From: JBBQXY01 sp051004815
Lineage (GTDB): Bacteria > Chloroflexota > Ktedonobacteria > Ktedonobacterales > Ktedonobacteraceae
Direction: 5' to 3'
NCBI GenBank assembly: GCA_051004815.1
Contig: JBPCJY010000109.1
Location: 1 to 26,878 of the forward strand
DNA length: 26,878 nucleotides
The notes beneath the pieces are model-generated. The model did no database searches, had not been told where the DNA came from, and worked only from the letters and a program-made list of their open reading frames with translations. The translations under genes and the position numbers were made by a program. Position 1 is the first letter of the stretch; each line of letters begins with the position of its first letter. This document shows, piece by piece, positions 16,485 to 24,097 of this stretch.

Positions 16485-16566
16485 CTAATACTCTATATTC
16501 AGGTCGCTCTCCAGCCGTTGGTAGTAAGCCTTCATCGTGTCAGAACTTCCGGTGGGAGGTTCCAGT
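16485..16566 (-). pseudogene. Fragment of a second GMC oxidoreductase gene
   Basis: Bases 16504-16565 align without gaps to 15095-15156 inside the GMC gene, 55 of 62 identical, same orientation. On the minus strand it reads LEPPTGSSDTMKAYYQRLES then DLNIEY and a stop, against residues 37-60 of the intact protein. An in-frame TAA directly precedes it. Several of the codon differences are synonymous, so this is the relic of a diverged paralogue rather than a fresh copy. It lies right after the GC-rich acquired gene. Confidence 0.75.
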
Positions 16567-16578
16567 TAAGATACAAGC

Positions 16579-16587
16579 AGTATAGCA
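16579..16587 (-). promoter_or_regulatory. Extended -10 element facing the GMC fragment
   Basis: On the minus strand TGCTATACT forms an extended -10 just upstream of the GMC fragment. It may be the leftover promoter of the lost paralogue. The surrounding GATGTGCTATACTG is also found at the left edge of the window (17-36). Confidence 0.35.
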
Positions 16588-16605
16588 CATCAATGGATGG
16601 CTGGT

Positions 16606-16635
16606 TAGACACGCCAGCGCATGGCATGCTATACT
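16606..16635 (+). promoter_or_regulatory. Candidate promoter of the acyl-CoA carboxylase gene
   Basis: TAGACA (16606-16611) and TATACT (16630-16635) are 18 bases apart, and the -10 is preceded by TGC, the extended form. Transcription would begin near 16642, about 50 bases before the chosen start codon. Confidence 0.5.
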
Positions 16636-16691
16636 GCATCTAACCAGTCACCAACCAGCAGTATTTCGACATGACCGATGGAGATATTTTA

Positions 16692-18284
16692 ATGACCACA
16701 AGTGAAAAGACGCCGCAAGAATCCTCCGGTACGAAAGGCACGCAAGAGAAAGTTGCCGAACTCCACCAAATGAAGGCCGAGGCTATGCTTGGCGGTGGGA
16801 CAAAGCGGATAGAGGCTCAGCATAAAAAAGGAAAACTAACCGCCCGTGAACGATTAGACCTGCTGCTCGATCCTGGAACGTTCAACGAACTGGACATGTT
16901 TGTCACCCATCGCTCTACAGATTTTGGTCTGGATGAGCAACGCATCCCCGGCGATGGTGTCGTTACTGGCTACGGGCAGATCGATGGTCGCCTGGTCTAC
17001 GTCTTCTCGCAGGATTTCACCGTCTTTGGCGGCTCGCTCTCCGAAGCCCACGCCGAAAAAATCTGTAAGGTTATGGATCTCGCCATGAAAAATGGCGCAC
17101 CGGTCATCGGTCTGAATGACTCCGGCGGCGCACGCATCCAGGAAGGCGTGGTCAGTCTGGGGGCGTACGCGGATATTTTCTTACGCAATACGCTGGCCTC
17201 CGGTGTCGTACCACAAATTTCCGCCATTATGGGACCATGCGCCGGGGGTGCGGTCTACTCACCCGCCATCACCGATTTTATTTTTATGGTGGAGCAGACC
17301 AGCTATATGTTTGTCACCGGCCCCAATGTGCTCAAGACCGTCACGCACGAAGATGTTACCTTTGAAGACCTGGGCGGAGCCATGGTTCACAACAGTACCA
17401 GCGGCGTCGCCCACTTTGCTTGCCCCAGCGAACCCGACTGCGTGCGCATGATTCGTACTCTGATGAGCTATCTCCCCTCCAACAACCTGGAAGATCCACC
17501 ACGCATTACACCCATTGACTCGCCAACACGGGCCGAGACAGCCCTGGATAGCATCATTCCGGACAACCCCAATAAGCCGTATGATATGAAGGCGGTGATT
17601 GGCTATATCGTCGATGATGGCGAATTTTTCGAGGTGCAGGAACATTTCGCGCCGAACATTGTGGTAGGCTTTGCCCGTATGAATGGTCGCTCCATCGGCA
17701 TTGTGGCCCAGCAGCCCGGTGCATTAGCCGGCGTCCTCGACATCAATTCTTCGGATAAGGCGGCGCGTTTTGTGCGCTTCTGCGACTGCTTCAATATCCC
17801 TATCGTGACCTTTGTGGATGTTCCAGGCTTTTTACCAGGGGTCAGTCAGGAGCATAATGGCATTATTCGGCACGGTGCCAAACTGCTCTTCGCCTACTGC
17901 GAGGCCACAGTACCCAAAATCACGGTGATTACACGCAAAGCCTACGGCGGTGCCTACGATGTGATGAATAGCAAGCATGTGCGCGGCGATATCAACTACG
18001 CGTGGCCCACGGCGGAAATCGCGGTCATGGGGGCCGAGGGCGCGGTAAATATCCTTTTCAAAGATGAGTTAGAACATGCCGCCGACCCCGAACAGCGGCG
18101 CAAAGAACTGATTAACGAGTATATTGAAAAGTTCGCTAATCCCTACATCGCGGCCAGCCGTGGCTACATCGACGAGATCATTGAGCCGCGCTATACACGC
18201 ACCAAGCTCATCACAGCCCTGGAGATGCTAAAAAATAAGCGGGATACCAACCCGCCCAAGAAACACGGCAATATCCCGTTGTAA
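16692..18284 (+). CDS. pccB: Acyl-CoA carboxylase beta (carboxyltransferase) subunit, probably propionyl-CoA carboxylase
   Basis: Carboxyltransferase subunit that moves CO2 from biotin to acyl-CoA, giving methylmalonyl-CoA if propionyl-CoA is the substrate. Two crotonase-fold halves are present, each with a Gly-Gly oxyanion motif: SGGARIQEGV (Gly145-Gly146) for the acyl-CoA half and YGGAYDVMNSKH (Gly419-Gly420) for the biotin half. The Asp in GGAYD is the residue that favours propionyl-CoA over acetyl-CoA in characterised actinobacterial enzymes. At 530 residues it is full length. The ATG at 16692 has GGAG nine bases upstream; an in-frame ATG at 16671 lacks one. No biotin carboxylase subunit is encoded nearby, so its partner must be elsewhere. 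A very long hairpin follows. Confidence 0.93.
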   Translation: MTTSEKTPQESSGTKGTQEKVAELHQMKAEAMLGGGTKRIEAQHKKGKLTARERLDLLLDPGTFNELDMFVTHRSTDFGLDEQRIPGDGVVTGYGQIDGRLVYVFSQDFTVFGGSLSEAHAEKICKVMDLAMKNGAPVIGLNDSGGARIQEGVVSLGAYADIFLRNTLASGVVPQISAIMGPCAGGAVYSPAITDFIFMVEQTSYMFVTGPNVLKTVTHEDVTFEDLGGAMVHNSTSGVAHFACPSEPDCVRMIRTLMSYLPSNNLEDPPRITPIDSPTRAETALDSIIPDNPNKPYDMKAVIGYIVDDGEFFEVQEHFAPNIVVGFARMNGRSIGIVAQQPGALAGVLDINSSDKAARFVRFCDCFNIPIVTFVDVPGFLPGVSQEHNGIIRHGAKLLFAYCEATVPKITVITRKAYGGAYDVMNSKHVRGDINYAWPTAEIAVMGAEGAVNILFKDELEHAADPEQRRKELINEYIEKFANPYIAASRGYIDEIIEPRYTRTKLITALEMLKNKRDTNPPKKHGNIPL

Positions 18285-18285
18285 G

Positions 18286-18359
18286 AATACCGTATGGCAA
18301 GGCAATGGGAGCGTGTGCCTGTTCAGGCACGCGCTCCCATTGCCTTGCCATACGGTATT
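18286..18359. terminator. Very long hairpin, bidirectional terminator candidate
   Basis: Arms of 36 bases (18286-18321 and 18324-18359) match at 35 positions, leaving a 2-base centre; the one mismatch can form a G-U pair in RNA. It begins two bases after the carboxylase stop and ends six bases before the stop of the opposing gene, so it serves both convergent transcripts. No extended T run follows on either side. Confidence 0.8.
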
Positions 18360-18365
18360 TAGGTG

Positions 18366-19007
18366 TTATCGAACCTGGGCGGTCGCGCCCTGGCTCTCCA
18401 TCCAATGCTCTAGAGCTTCGCCGCTCTCAAAGGAGACAATCAGCGCGTAGCGTGGTTCTGGGCCTGGATGCCATGTGGCATGCCACAGACGCTGGGAGTC
18501 GATGACCATCTGGCGATTCCGCGGCAGAGAAGTACGCGTCTCAGTCGTCGGATCATCCTTGTCTTCGCGCAGAATCATATATGAATTGGGGTTATCAGTG
18601 AGTTGCAGCCATGCACGCACAACCCAACCATCGCCATCGGGATTGAGACGGTTATTGTCGTCGAGATGCAAATTATGGACAGCTTCTTCATATGTATTGG
18701 GATTGAGTTTGATGATGCGAACACGTCCATAGTTCGCATGAACGTTCTTTGTCCACTCCACTAACGTGGGGCATACTTCAGCATTCTTCGTCCACAGACC
18801 GTTTTTGTCAGATTTCCCATGATCCCAAAATCCGCGGCATTCCATTTCGCCAAAGGCAGAGGCGATGGGAGCAAAATTGGTATCGCCACCACTCTTCCAG
18901 TCCATATATTCGAGGCCCGCCCACTCCTTTTCAGGAACCTGGGGGCCATCGTAATCATGCAAAACGGCAAAACCCTTTTCTTTGAGAACATCAAGTTTAA
19001 CGTGCAT
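18366..19007 (-). CDS. Probable Fe(II)/2-oxoglutarate-dependent oxygenase-like protein
   Basis: A 213-residue protein of no named family that I recognise. The order of residues fits the double-stranded beta-helix oxygenases: His114 and Asp116 in NLHLDDNN as the HxD pair, His176 in QRLWHATWH as the distal iron ligand, and Arg186 in PRYALIVSFES ten residues later, the usual position for binding the 2-oxoglutarate carboxylate. Beta-rich segments (VVRAWLQLTD, SYMILRED, RQMVIDSQ) surround them. The substrate is unknown; the protein has no signal peptide. AAGGAG lies well placed before the ATG. It shares a bidirectional hairpin with pccB and is divergent from the AAA ATPase gene. Confidence 0.6.
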   Translation of the reverse strand: MHVKLDVLKEKGFAVLHDYDGPQVPEKEWAGLEYMDWKSGGDTNFAPIASAFGEMECRGFWDHGKSDKNGLWTKNAEVCPTLVEWTKNVHANYGRVRIIKLNPNTYEEAVHNLHLDDNNRLNPDGDGWVVRAWLQLTDNPNSYMILREDKDDPTTETRTSLPRNRQMVIDSQRLWHATWHPGPEPRYALIVSFESGEALEHWMESQGATAQVR

Positions 19008-19339
19008 TCAGTCACTCCTTTTAGTTGGGTAGTATTGGGGTTGTGGTACCAGAGGAATAGATGCCAGCACCCTCAGCATCCTTCATGGATCGCCGAGGAT
19101 GGCGCACCGCTATTCGAGTAGATACATTGTTCAATGTCCGTCGATGCCAGGAAAGAGGCATTGCTCCCATTGTATCATAGGATGCCTTTTGTTGGTATAA
19201 ACTAGACCATCCTTCCCATTTCGTGTGAGAATTGTGATGGTATATAGGTATCGATAAGTTCACAGCTCAGATATTACGTGATCGTGATATACTACCTACG
19301 AGCACAGAAAAGCATCGGGAAATAGCGAGGGGCCTTTCC
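19008..19339. other. Gene-free spacer between divergent genes
   Basis: These 332 bases hold the promoters of the leftward oxygenase-like gene and the rightward ATPase gene. A TATACT at 19288-19293 about 50 bases before the ATPase start could be its -10, but no -35 at proper spacing is seen. The short ORFs here have no ribosome binding site and no family resemblance. Confidence 0.45.
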
Positions 19340-20761
19340 ATGAATGTAGAAGTCCGCAATCTAGGCGTTATAAGAGAGGCAAAAATTGATGTAAAGCCTC
19401 TGACAGTCTTAGTAGGTCCTAATAACGCTGGGAAAACCTGGTTAGCTTATACATTCGCGGGCGTCTTAGGACAATATGGGCAACGGAATTATTCACAAGC
19501 ATTTGTAAATGGCGAAGTCCACGACGAGTATCCTCCTTTAACGGATGCCATCCAGCAAGTTTTAAGTGAAGGCAATGCCAAAATCGACTTAGTACGATTT
19601 GTTGAGGAATGGGGAGAGAGATATGTCAACAACGTAGCTAAACGTGCCAAAAGTTGGATGCGTCAATTCATGAGAACAGGTCTCGTTTCCTTTGAAAACC
19701 TTGAAATCTATATTCGAGTGGAAGAGCTACAAGAGGAAGCAAAGGCAAAAATCCTACATTATGCCTTGAACAGAAGTATTGGCGTTGGTCAAGGCAAACG
19801 GGAGGCATTACTTAATCTCCTTAAAGAAGCAGGCAAGCCAGACTTGTACCTCTACACCTCAACCGAAGTAGACATTTCGGTGAAACTGCCACCACCAGCC
19901 ATCGAGTCATTGGTCATGGTGAATGTCATGAATATTCTGGCTAGAGTTTTCTTCGCCGATAAGCGCATATTTCCTACTGAAAGAACAACGTACATTACGT
20001 CTCCTTTCAGCAACAGAGAACTCAATAGACAGTCACGCATCACGAACGAACGCCCACTGAACGAGCAAGGAATGGGAGTACTCAGCGTACCTGTAAGTCT
20101 TTTCGTGTCCATGATCGAATCCGCTTTCTCAATGACTTTATTAGAGAAAGAGGAAAGAGAGAAAGCAGCTCAGAATAATGAGCAAATTAGAAGGTATATC
20201 CAATTAGCCCAAATTTTGGAACAACAAATTCTACAGGGAAACATAGACTTTTCTACACCAGAGCCAGGTCCTACAAGCATCCAACGGGATATCCTTTTTC
20301 AACCTACTCATGGTATTACGCTGGAAATACCTTTAGCCTCCTCTATGGTGAAAGAATTATCATCGTTAGTACTTTATCTACGCTATTTGGCCGAACCAGG
20401 CGATTGGCTTGTTATAGACGAACCAGAAATGAATTTGCACCCGGAGGCTCAAGTGCAGATCACGGAACTCCTGGCAATGCTCGTCCATGCAGGATTACGG
20501 GTTCTGATCACAACACATAGCCCCTACATTGTAGATCACCTGGCCAATCTCATGAAGGCTGCTGAACATGAAGATCAAGAAGCAATTAGCGACAAGTTCT
20601 ATCTGAAAAGCACAGCGGCTTTTATCTCTGCAAAACAAGTTTCCGCCTACCTTATTGATAAGGGGGAAGCAAGGAATATTCTTGAGCCAGAAGGAATAAT
20701 TGATTGGCGCACCTTTAGCAAAGTTTCTGATCGGGTCATGCAAATTTACTTTGAATTGTAG
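19340..20761 (+). CDS. AAA ATPase of the OLD/RecF-like ABC-ATPase group
   Basis: A cytoplasmic ATPase of the kind that pairs with nucleases in many anti-phage systems. The N terminus is the typical short strand (MNVEVRNLGVIREAKIDVKP) followed by Walker A GPNNAGKT (26-33). The middle (about 60-330) is helical and charged with a coiled-coil-like stretch (TLLEKEEREKAAQNNEQIRRYIQ). Walker B with the catalytic glutamate is WLVIDEPEMNLHPEAQ (Asp360, Glu361) and the H-loop is ITTHSPYIVDHL (His393). No TOPRIM domain follows, so unlike true OLD proteins it has no nuclease of its own. GAGGGG precedes the ATG at normal distance. The gene is AT-richer than its surroundings and its stop overlaps the open frame of the next gene by one base. 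Confidence 0.85.
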   Translation: MNVEVRNLGVIREAKIDVKPLTVLVGPNNAGKTWLAYTFAGVLGQYGQRNYSQAFVNGEVHDEYPPLTDAIQQVLSEGNAKIDLVRFVEEWGERYVNNVAKRAKSWMRQFMRTGLVSFENLEIYIRVEELQEEAKAKILHYALNRSIGVGQGKREALLNLLKEAGKPDLYLYTSTEVDISVKLPPPAIESLVMVNVMNILARVFFADKRIFPTERTTYITSPFSNRELNRQSRITNERPLNEQGMGVLSVPVSLFVSMIESAFSMTLLEKEEREKAAQNNEQIRRYIQLAQILEQQILQGNIDFSTPEPGPTSIQRDILFQPTHGITLEIPLASSMVKELSSLVLYLRYLAEPGDWLVIDEPEMNLHPEAQVQITELLAMLVHAGLRVLITTHSPYIVDHLANLMKAAEHEDQEAISDKFYLKSTAAFISAKQVSAYLIDKGEARNILEPEGIIDWRTFSKVSDRVMQIYFEL

Positions 20762-20775
20762 TGAGGCAAGGCACT

Positions 20776-21123
20776 ATGCCGTTTAATACTCTGCTTCTAT
20801 CCTGCTTACAGTATGGAACAAGTGTAACTCAAAAGAATGTCAGCGTTCGCGCAATTCCCCAAAAGGGAGAAGCTATCCTCTTTTTCAAGACAGATAGCGA
20901 AATCGCCTGTAAGGACTTACATATTATGGCTGGGGAGCCGGTTTGCGATTATCTTGTTTTCTATACCAAAGATGGAAAAACTGTACTCTGTCTTGTAGAG
21001 TTGAAAGGAAATGATACCGATCACGCAATTGAGCAAGTATTAATTACATACCAGCACATGCAAAATCAATTGAGTGAGTTGAGGGGTTGCCGAAATTCAG
21101 TCCATCAGCTGGGCAACCCCTGA
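20776..21123 (+). CDS. Small D...ExK nuclease-like partner of the ATPase, apparently 3'-truncated
   Basis: No named family is recognised with certainty. Residues 55-80 read VCDYLVFYTKDGKTV then LCLVELKGND: Asp58 on a strand and Glu75-Leu-Lys77 on the next, the spacing and setting of a PD-(D/E)xK restriction-type nuclease core. A helix (TDHAIEQVLITYQHMQNQL) follows, as in that fold. The open frame begins at a GTG overlapping the ATPase stop, but the ATG at 20776 has a GAGG nine bases upstream. The protein ends abruptly at residue 115 after a short unmatched tail (RGCRNSVHQLGNP), just after the expected core, and relatives that I recall are nearer 180-200 residues. I infer loss of the C-terminal part. 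The gene is co-transcribed with the ATPase. Confidence 0.6.
   Translation: MPFNTLLLSCLQYGTSVTQKNVSVRAIPQKGEAILFFKTDSEIACKDLHIMAGEPVCDYLVFYTKDGKTVLCLVELKGNDTDHAIEQVLITYQHMQNQLSELRGCRNSVHQLGNP
21082..21121. terminator. Inverted repeat at the end of the nuclease-like gene
   Basis: AGGGGTTGCC (21082-21091) and GGCAACCCCT (21112-21121) pair perfectly around a 20-base loop. The repeat covers the last 13 codons and touches the stop. It may end transcription or mark the junction at which the gene was cut; no T run follows. Confidence 0.4.
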
Positions 21124-21188
21124 TGAGATATGCAGCGAGGGCAAATGTTCACACGTCATGCACTTCCCATTCGTCTTTCGAGCGTCGG

Positions 21189-21761
21189 TTATGGCCTGAC
21201 TGCCTGGTAGTGAAGTCCAACCACCCCTGCCTGGAACGTCTTTGCTTCGAGCAGCTTCAACTTCGTCCAGTCCTTGATGTCTTGAAAGAGCGGGATTCCA
21301 CCACCTAAGACAATCGGATTGAGAAAGAGGCGGTATTCATCAATCAAGCCCAGATGCATAAACGTATGGGTCAATCTGGGACTCCCGAAGATCATGAGGT
21401 CGAGGCCCGGCTGTTGTTTGAGTGATGCGATTTCTTCCGCAATCTGGTCTTTCACCAGCCGTGAATTCTTCCATTCCGCACGAGAGAGCGTTGTTGAAAA
21501 CACGATTTTGGAGACATTCTCGACCCAGTGAGCGTGTGCGAGGTCGCGTGGCGCGGCCTCTGGGTCCGTGAGCACGGTTGGCCAATAACTCTGCATTCCC
21601 AGATAGGTGACACGTCCATAGAGAGCCGTGTCCACGTTCCTGAAGAGACTGTCAACATAGGGGTTCAATTCTTCGTCCACGATAGCCCACTCCAATTCTC
21701 CGTTTGCTCCTGTCGTGAAGCCATCGAGTGAGACATGCATAAATGAAATGACTTTCCTCAT
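21189..21761 (-). CDS. Dihydrofolate reductase family protein (RibD C-terminal type)
   Basis: Probable NADPH-dependent reductase of the DHFR/RibD-C superfamily. Visible marks are MRKVISFMHVSLDGFTTG at the N terminus, the cofactor-binding LYGRVTYLGMQSYWP, and LMIFGSPRLTHTFMHLGLID followed by NPIVLGGGIPLF. At 190 residues it has the normal length of the stand-alone group often called YyaP/YwjB-like, whose substrate is unknown; it is not a true FolA. AAGGAG six bases before the ATG at 21761 fixes the start, though the frame runs 20 codons further. It lies 89 bases downstream of an AraC-type regulator on the same strand, which may control it or share its transcript. Confidence 0.87.
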   Translation of the reverse strand: MRKVISFMHVSLDGFTTGANGELEWAIVDEELNPYVDSLFRNVDTALYGRVTYLGMQSYWPTVLTDPEAAPRDLAHAHWVENVSKIVFSTTLSRAEWKNSRLVKDQIAEEIASLKQQPGLDLMIFGSPRLTHTFMHLGLIDEYRLFLNPIVLGGGIPLFQDIKDWTKLKLLEAKTFQAGVVGLHYQAVRP

Positions 21762-21850
21762 GGTATACTCCTTGTATTGGGATGATTGGGAACCTTCAAC
21801 GGTTCTATGATACCTCAGCACAAGGATCGTGTCTTGAACAAAATGGACAG

Positions 21851-22528
21851 CTATTTCGGCTTCCTTACCTGAGCAATTTGAGCAGGCGTGTACCCTATGA
21901 AATGCTTGAGTGATCTGGTCATATGCGACTGATCGGCATAGCCAGCCTGATACGCCGTATCAAGGAGCGAAACGCCTTGCTCCAGGAGATCCGCAGCCTG
22001 CTTCGCACGTTCGATCTGCGAAATCACTTTGTACGTTAACCCGGTTGCCAACAAGAAACGACGCCTCACTGTGCGCAACGATATCTCCGGCAGTTGACCG
22101 ACTAAGACCGCCTTCACGATCTCGTCAGAGACCAGCAAATCCTCACGCACCAGCCTCTCGACAAACGTCTCGACATTTTCATAGTCAGGAAATTGGAAGC
22201 TCGATCCGGCAAGCTCGAAGGCTGTTTTCGCGGCGAGAGGCAAAATGGCCCGCTCATCCAGGAGATTTCTGACGGACACAGAGGGCAGAAAGGTGCCAAG
22301 CTGAAAAGTGACGCCAAACCACTCAGTCCCCTCGGTCTGGGTGACCGGAGTCGCCTTGGTCAATGGCCCCTCCACAGAGACGTTGACCCTTCCATTCTGC
22401 CTGAGAAAGAGCAGATGCCAACGGTTAGAGGCTGGGCAAACAGGAGCATAATCGTTGCCAGCCCGACCGCGCCAGACCGCTTCTATATACGGGGAGTCAG
22501 ATTCCCTTCCCTCAAAAAGAGAGAGCAT
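21851..22528 (-). CDS. AraC-family transcriptional regulator
   Basis: DNA-binding regulator of 225 residues. The N-terminal half (1-135) is a beta-rich sensing domain with no recognised ligand; it resembles the DUF6597-like sensor domain of similar short AraC proteins (tentative). The C-terminal AraC/XylS double helix-turn-helix spans about 142-222, with SLRTVRRRFLLATGLTYKVISQIERAKQA as first unit (shown by its SLRTVRRRF and QIERAKQA ends) and LLDTAYQAGYADQSHMTRSL then FIGYTPAQI as second. GGAGG sits before the ATG at good spacing. Its natural target is likely the reductase-like gene immediately downstream. Confidence 0.88.
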   Translation of the reverse strand: MLSLFEGRESDSPYIEAVWRGRAGNDYAPVCPASNRWHLLFLRQNGRVNVSVEGPLTKATPVTQTEGTEWFGVTFQLGTFLPSVSVRNLLDERAILPLAAKTAFELAGSSFQFPDYENVETFVERLVREDLLVSDEIVKAVLVGQLPEISLRTVRRRFLLATGLTYKVISQIERAKQAADLLEQGVSLLDTAYQAGYADQSHMTRSLKHFIGYTPAQIAQVRKPK

Positions 22529-22767
22529 ATTTCTACCTCCGATGTATCAGATGTGAACAACATTCCACCTTGTTTCGCGTGAACAAGGCCCTGAGTGAGC
22601 GTGCGGAATGCGGCAACGCCTGATCTTTGAGGTACGTTGAAACAACACATGCCGTGAGCACGAACAGTTTACCATACATTCGCAGAAAAAACTTCTCCGA
22701 TCTTGCTCTTTGGCCGCAACATCCGCGAAGCCTGGTTTGATCCGCCCAACGCATCTCAAAACTCATC

Positions 22768-23202
22768 TCATTCCCGCCTTTGGCACTCCTCGCAGCGACC
22801 AAAAAAAGTGATCGTATGCCCCTCAATTTCAAAGTTGGTCTGATGGCTAAGCGCGGCAAACTGAGCCGGGGGTAGGCAAAAGTCTACCTCTACGACTTTG
22901 TGGCAGCACGTACACGTCAAATGATGATGATGTGTTCCCCCGCAGACACGATAGTGATGCGTCCCATCGGCGAACTCAACACGATCCAATAAACCAGCAT
23001 GCACCAGCATCTCCAACGAGCGGTACAGCGTAGCGCGTCCTAGCCGTGGTTCTACCTGACGCAAGTCTTGCCAGAGATCATCAGCCGTGAAGTCGGCTCC
23101 GCTGGCAGCAAGTTCTATCAATCGCTCCGCGATGAGCCGCCGTGGTCGTGTATTACGCTGGCATGATTCTTCAAAAGCGGCTAAAATTTTCTCCGCTATC
23201 AC
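22768..23202 (-). CDS. zur: Fur-family metalloregulator, Zur-like
   Basis: Metal-sensing repressor that closes the metal-uptake operon. The winged helix fills residues 1-85 (DDLWQDLRQVEPRLGRATLYRSLEML, recognition helix near 53-65). The dimerisation half has a His cluster (THHHHLTC, 90-97) and the structural zinc cysteines Cys97/Cys100 and Cys137/Cys140. A GTG start at 23202 is used, with GAGG eight bases upstream. It starts 39 bases after the second permease gene, so it is the last gene of the operon and would be autoregulated if the operator at the operon head is its site. Zinc as the sensed metal rests on context; an iron, manganese or peroxide sensor is not excluded. Confidence 0.88.
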   Translation of the reverse strand: MIAEKILAAFEESCQRNTRPRRLIAERLIELAASGADFTADDLWQDLRQVEPRLGRATLYRSLEMLVHAGLLDRVEFADGTHHYRVCGGTHHHHLTCTCCHKVVEVDFCLPPAQFAALSHQTNFEIEGHTITFFGRCEECQRRE

Positions 23203-23241
23203 GACGTTACCTCTTCCTTTCTCTATCCCTATTGCTAAGCA

Positions 23242-24087
23242 TTAAGCGCATTCGCGGCTGGGATGCGGCAAATCGCGGTGAGTGTGTGGTGAACGCAGAC
23301 GTGCGACACCAACCGAGATGAGATACGAGAGAGCCGCTAGAGCCGAGATATAAAAGCTCACCGGCCACGAGCTATTAAAAGCCAGCTCGAGACCACCCCA
23401 GGTAAAGGCCACACTTAGCACCACGGCGAGTGCCACAGTCGTGAGGGGACGATGTGTCCAGCGTTCAGCAGTGGCAGCAGGTGCAATCAGCAGGGCAAAG
23501 ACCAGCAATACACCCACAACCTGTATCGCCTCAGCCACCGTAATAGCCAACAACAGCATAAATACGACGGAGAGCAGGCCGACGGGTACTCCTCGCGCCT
23601 GCGCTACCTCTGGATCAATTGAGGCAAAGAGTAAAGGTCGGAACAAAAAAACCATCACGACCAGCGTTCCCAGCCCACTATAGAGCGTCACCAGCACATC
23701 GTTACGTGACACACTGAGAATAGAGCCGAAGAGCACGCCCACTGTCTCGCTGGCATATTGCGTGTACAGGCTGAGGAATAAGACGCCAAGGCCAAGCGCA
23801 AAGGAGAGTACCATGCCAATCTCTACGTCACGTCCACGCACCCGTTTGCCCAACGCACCCATACCCAATGCCGCTACCATCGTCAGGGCGAACATACCGA
23901 GCAAGGAACTGACACCCAGCAAGGCCGCGCCCGTCGCTCCCGCGAACCCAATATGTGATAGCGCATGTCCCGCGAAGGCCTGCGCACGCAGCACCACAAA
24001 GTAGCCGACGATGGCCGCCACAATGGCAACAATCGTACCCGCCAAAAAGGCGTTTTGTCCAAAATCATGTCGAAACAGTTCTAACAT
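23242..24087 (-). CDS. znuB: Metal ABC transporter permease, second copy (ZnuB family)
   Basis: Membrane channel subunit of a zinc/manganese ABC importer. It has eight to nine hydrophobic segments, the family motif AFAGHALSHIGFAGATGAALLG near the N terminus, SIDPEVAQARGVP as the ATPase-contacting cytoplasmic region, and LLVFALLIAPAATAERWTHRP. It is 281 residues and about half identical by eye to the permease encoded just upstream, with which it may form a heterodimer. AGGTGAG before the ATG overlaps the 3' end of that gene, so the two are translationally linked. The C-terminal tail is short and His-containing (SPHTHRDLPHPS). Confidence 0.92.
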   Translation of the reverse strand: MLELFRHDFGQNAFLAGTIVAIVAAIVGYFVVLRAQAFAGHALSHIGFAGATGAALLGVSSLLGMFALTMVAALGMGALGKRVRGRDVEIGMVLSFALGLGVLFLSLYTQYASETVGVLFGSILSVSRNDVLVTLYSGLGTLVVMVFLFRPLLFASIDPEVAQARGVPVGLLSVVFMLLLAITVAEAIQVVGVLLVFALLIAPAATAERWTHRPLTTVALAVVLSVAFTWGGLELAFNSSWPVSFYISALAALSYLISVGVARLRSPHTHRDLPHPSRECA

Positions 24088-24097
24088 AGCTCACCTC

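Noticed and set aside
15937..16488. Long open frames on both strands over the GC-rich acquired gene (also 15969-16478 and 15515-15904)
   Set aside because: High GC removes stop codons from all frames; the translations are Arg/Ser/Pro-rich without motifs.
16671..16691. Seven-residue N-terminal extension of the carboxylase subunit
   Set aside because: No binding site before 16671; GGAG at nine bases favours 16692.
21087..21308. Possible frameshifted continuation of the nuclease-like gene
   Set aside because: The translation (MPKFSPSAGQPLMRY...) does not continue the nuclease fold and runs antisense into the reductase gene, so truncation is a better explanation than frameshift.
22533..22859. 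108-codon leftward open frame between the AraC-type and Zur-like genes
   Set aside because: It overlaps the end of the Zur-like gene in another frame and has no ribosome binding site; the 239-base gap seems to hold only the AraC gene's promoter and a small CTTGTT/AACAAG repeat at 22572-22590.
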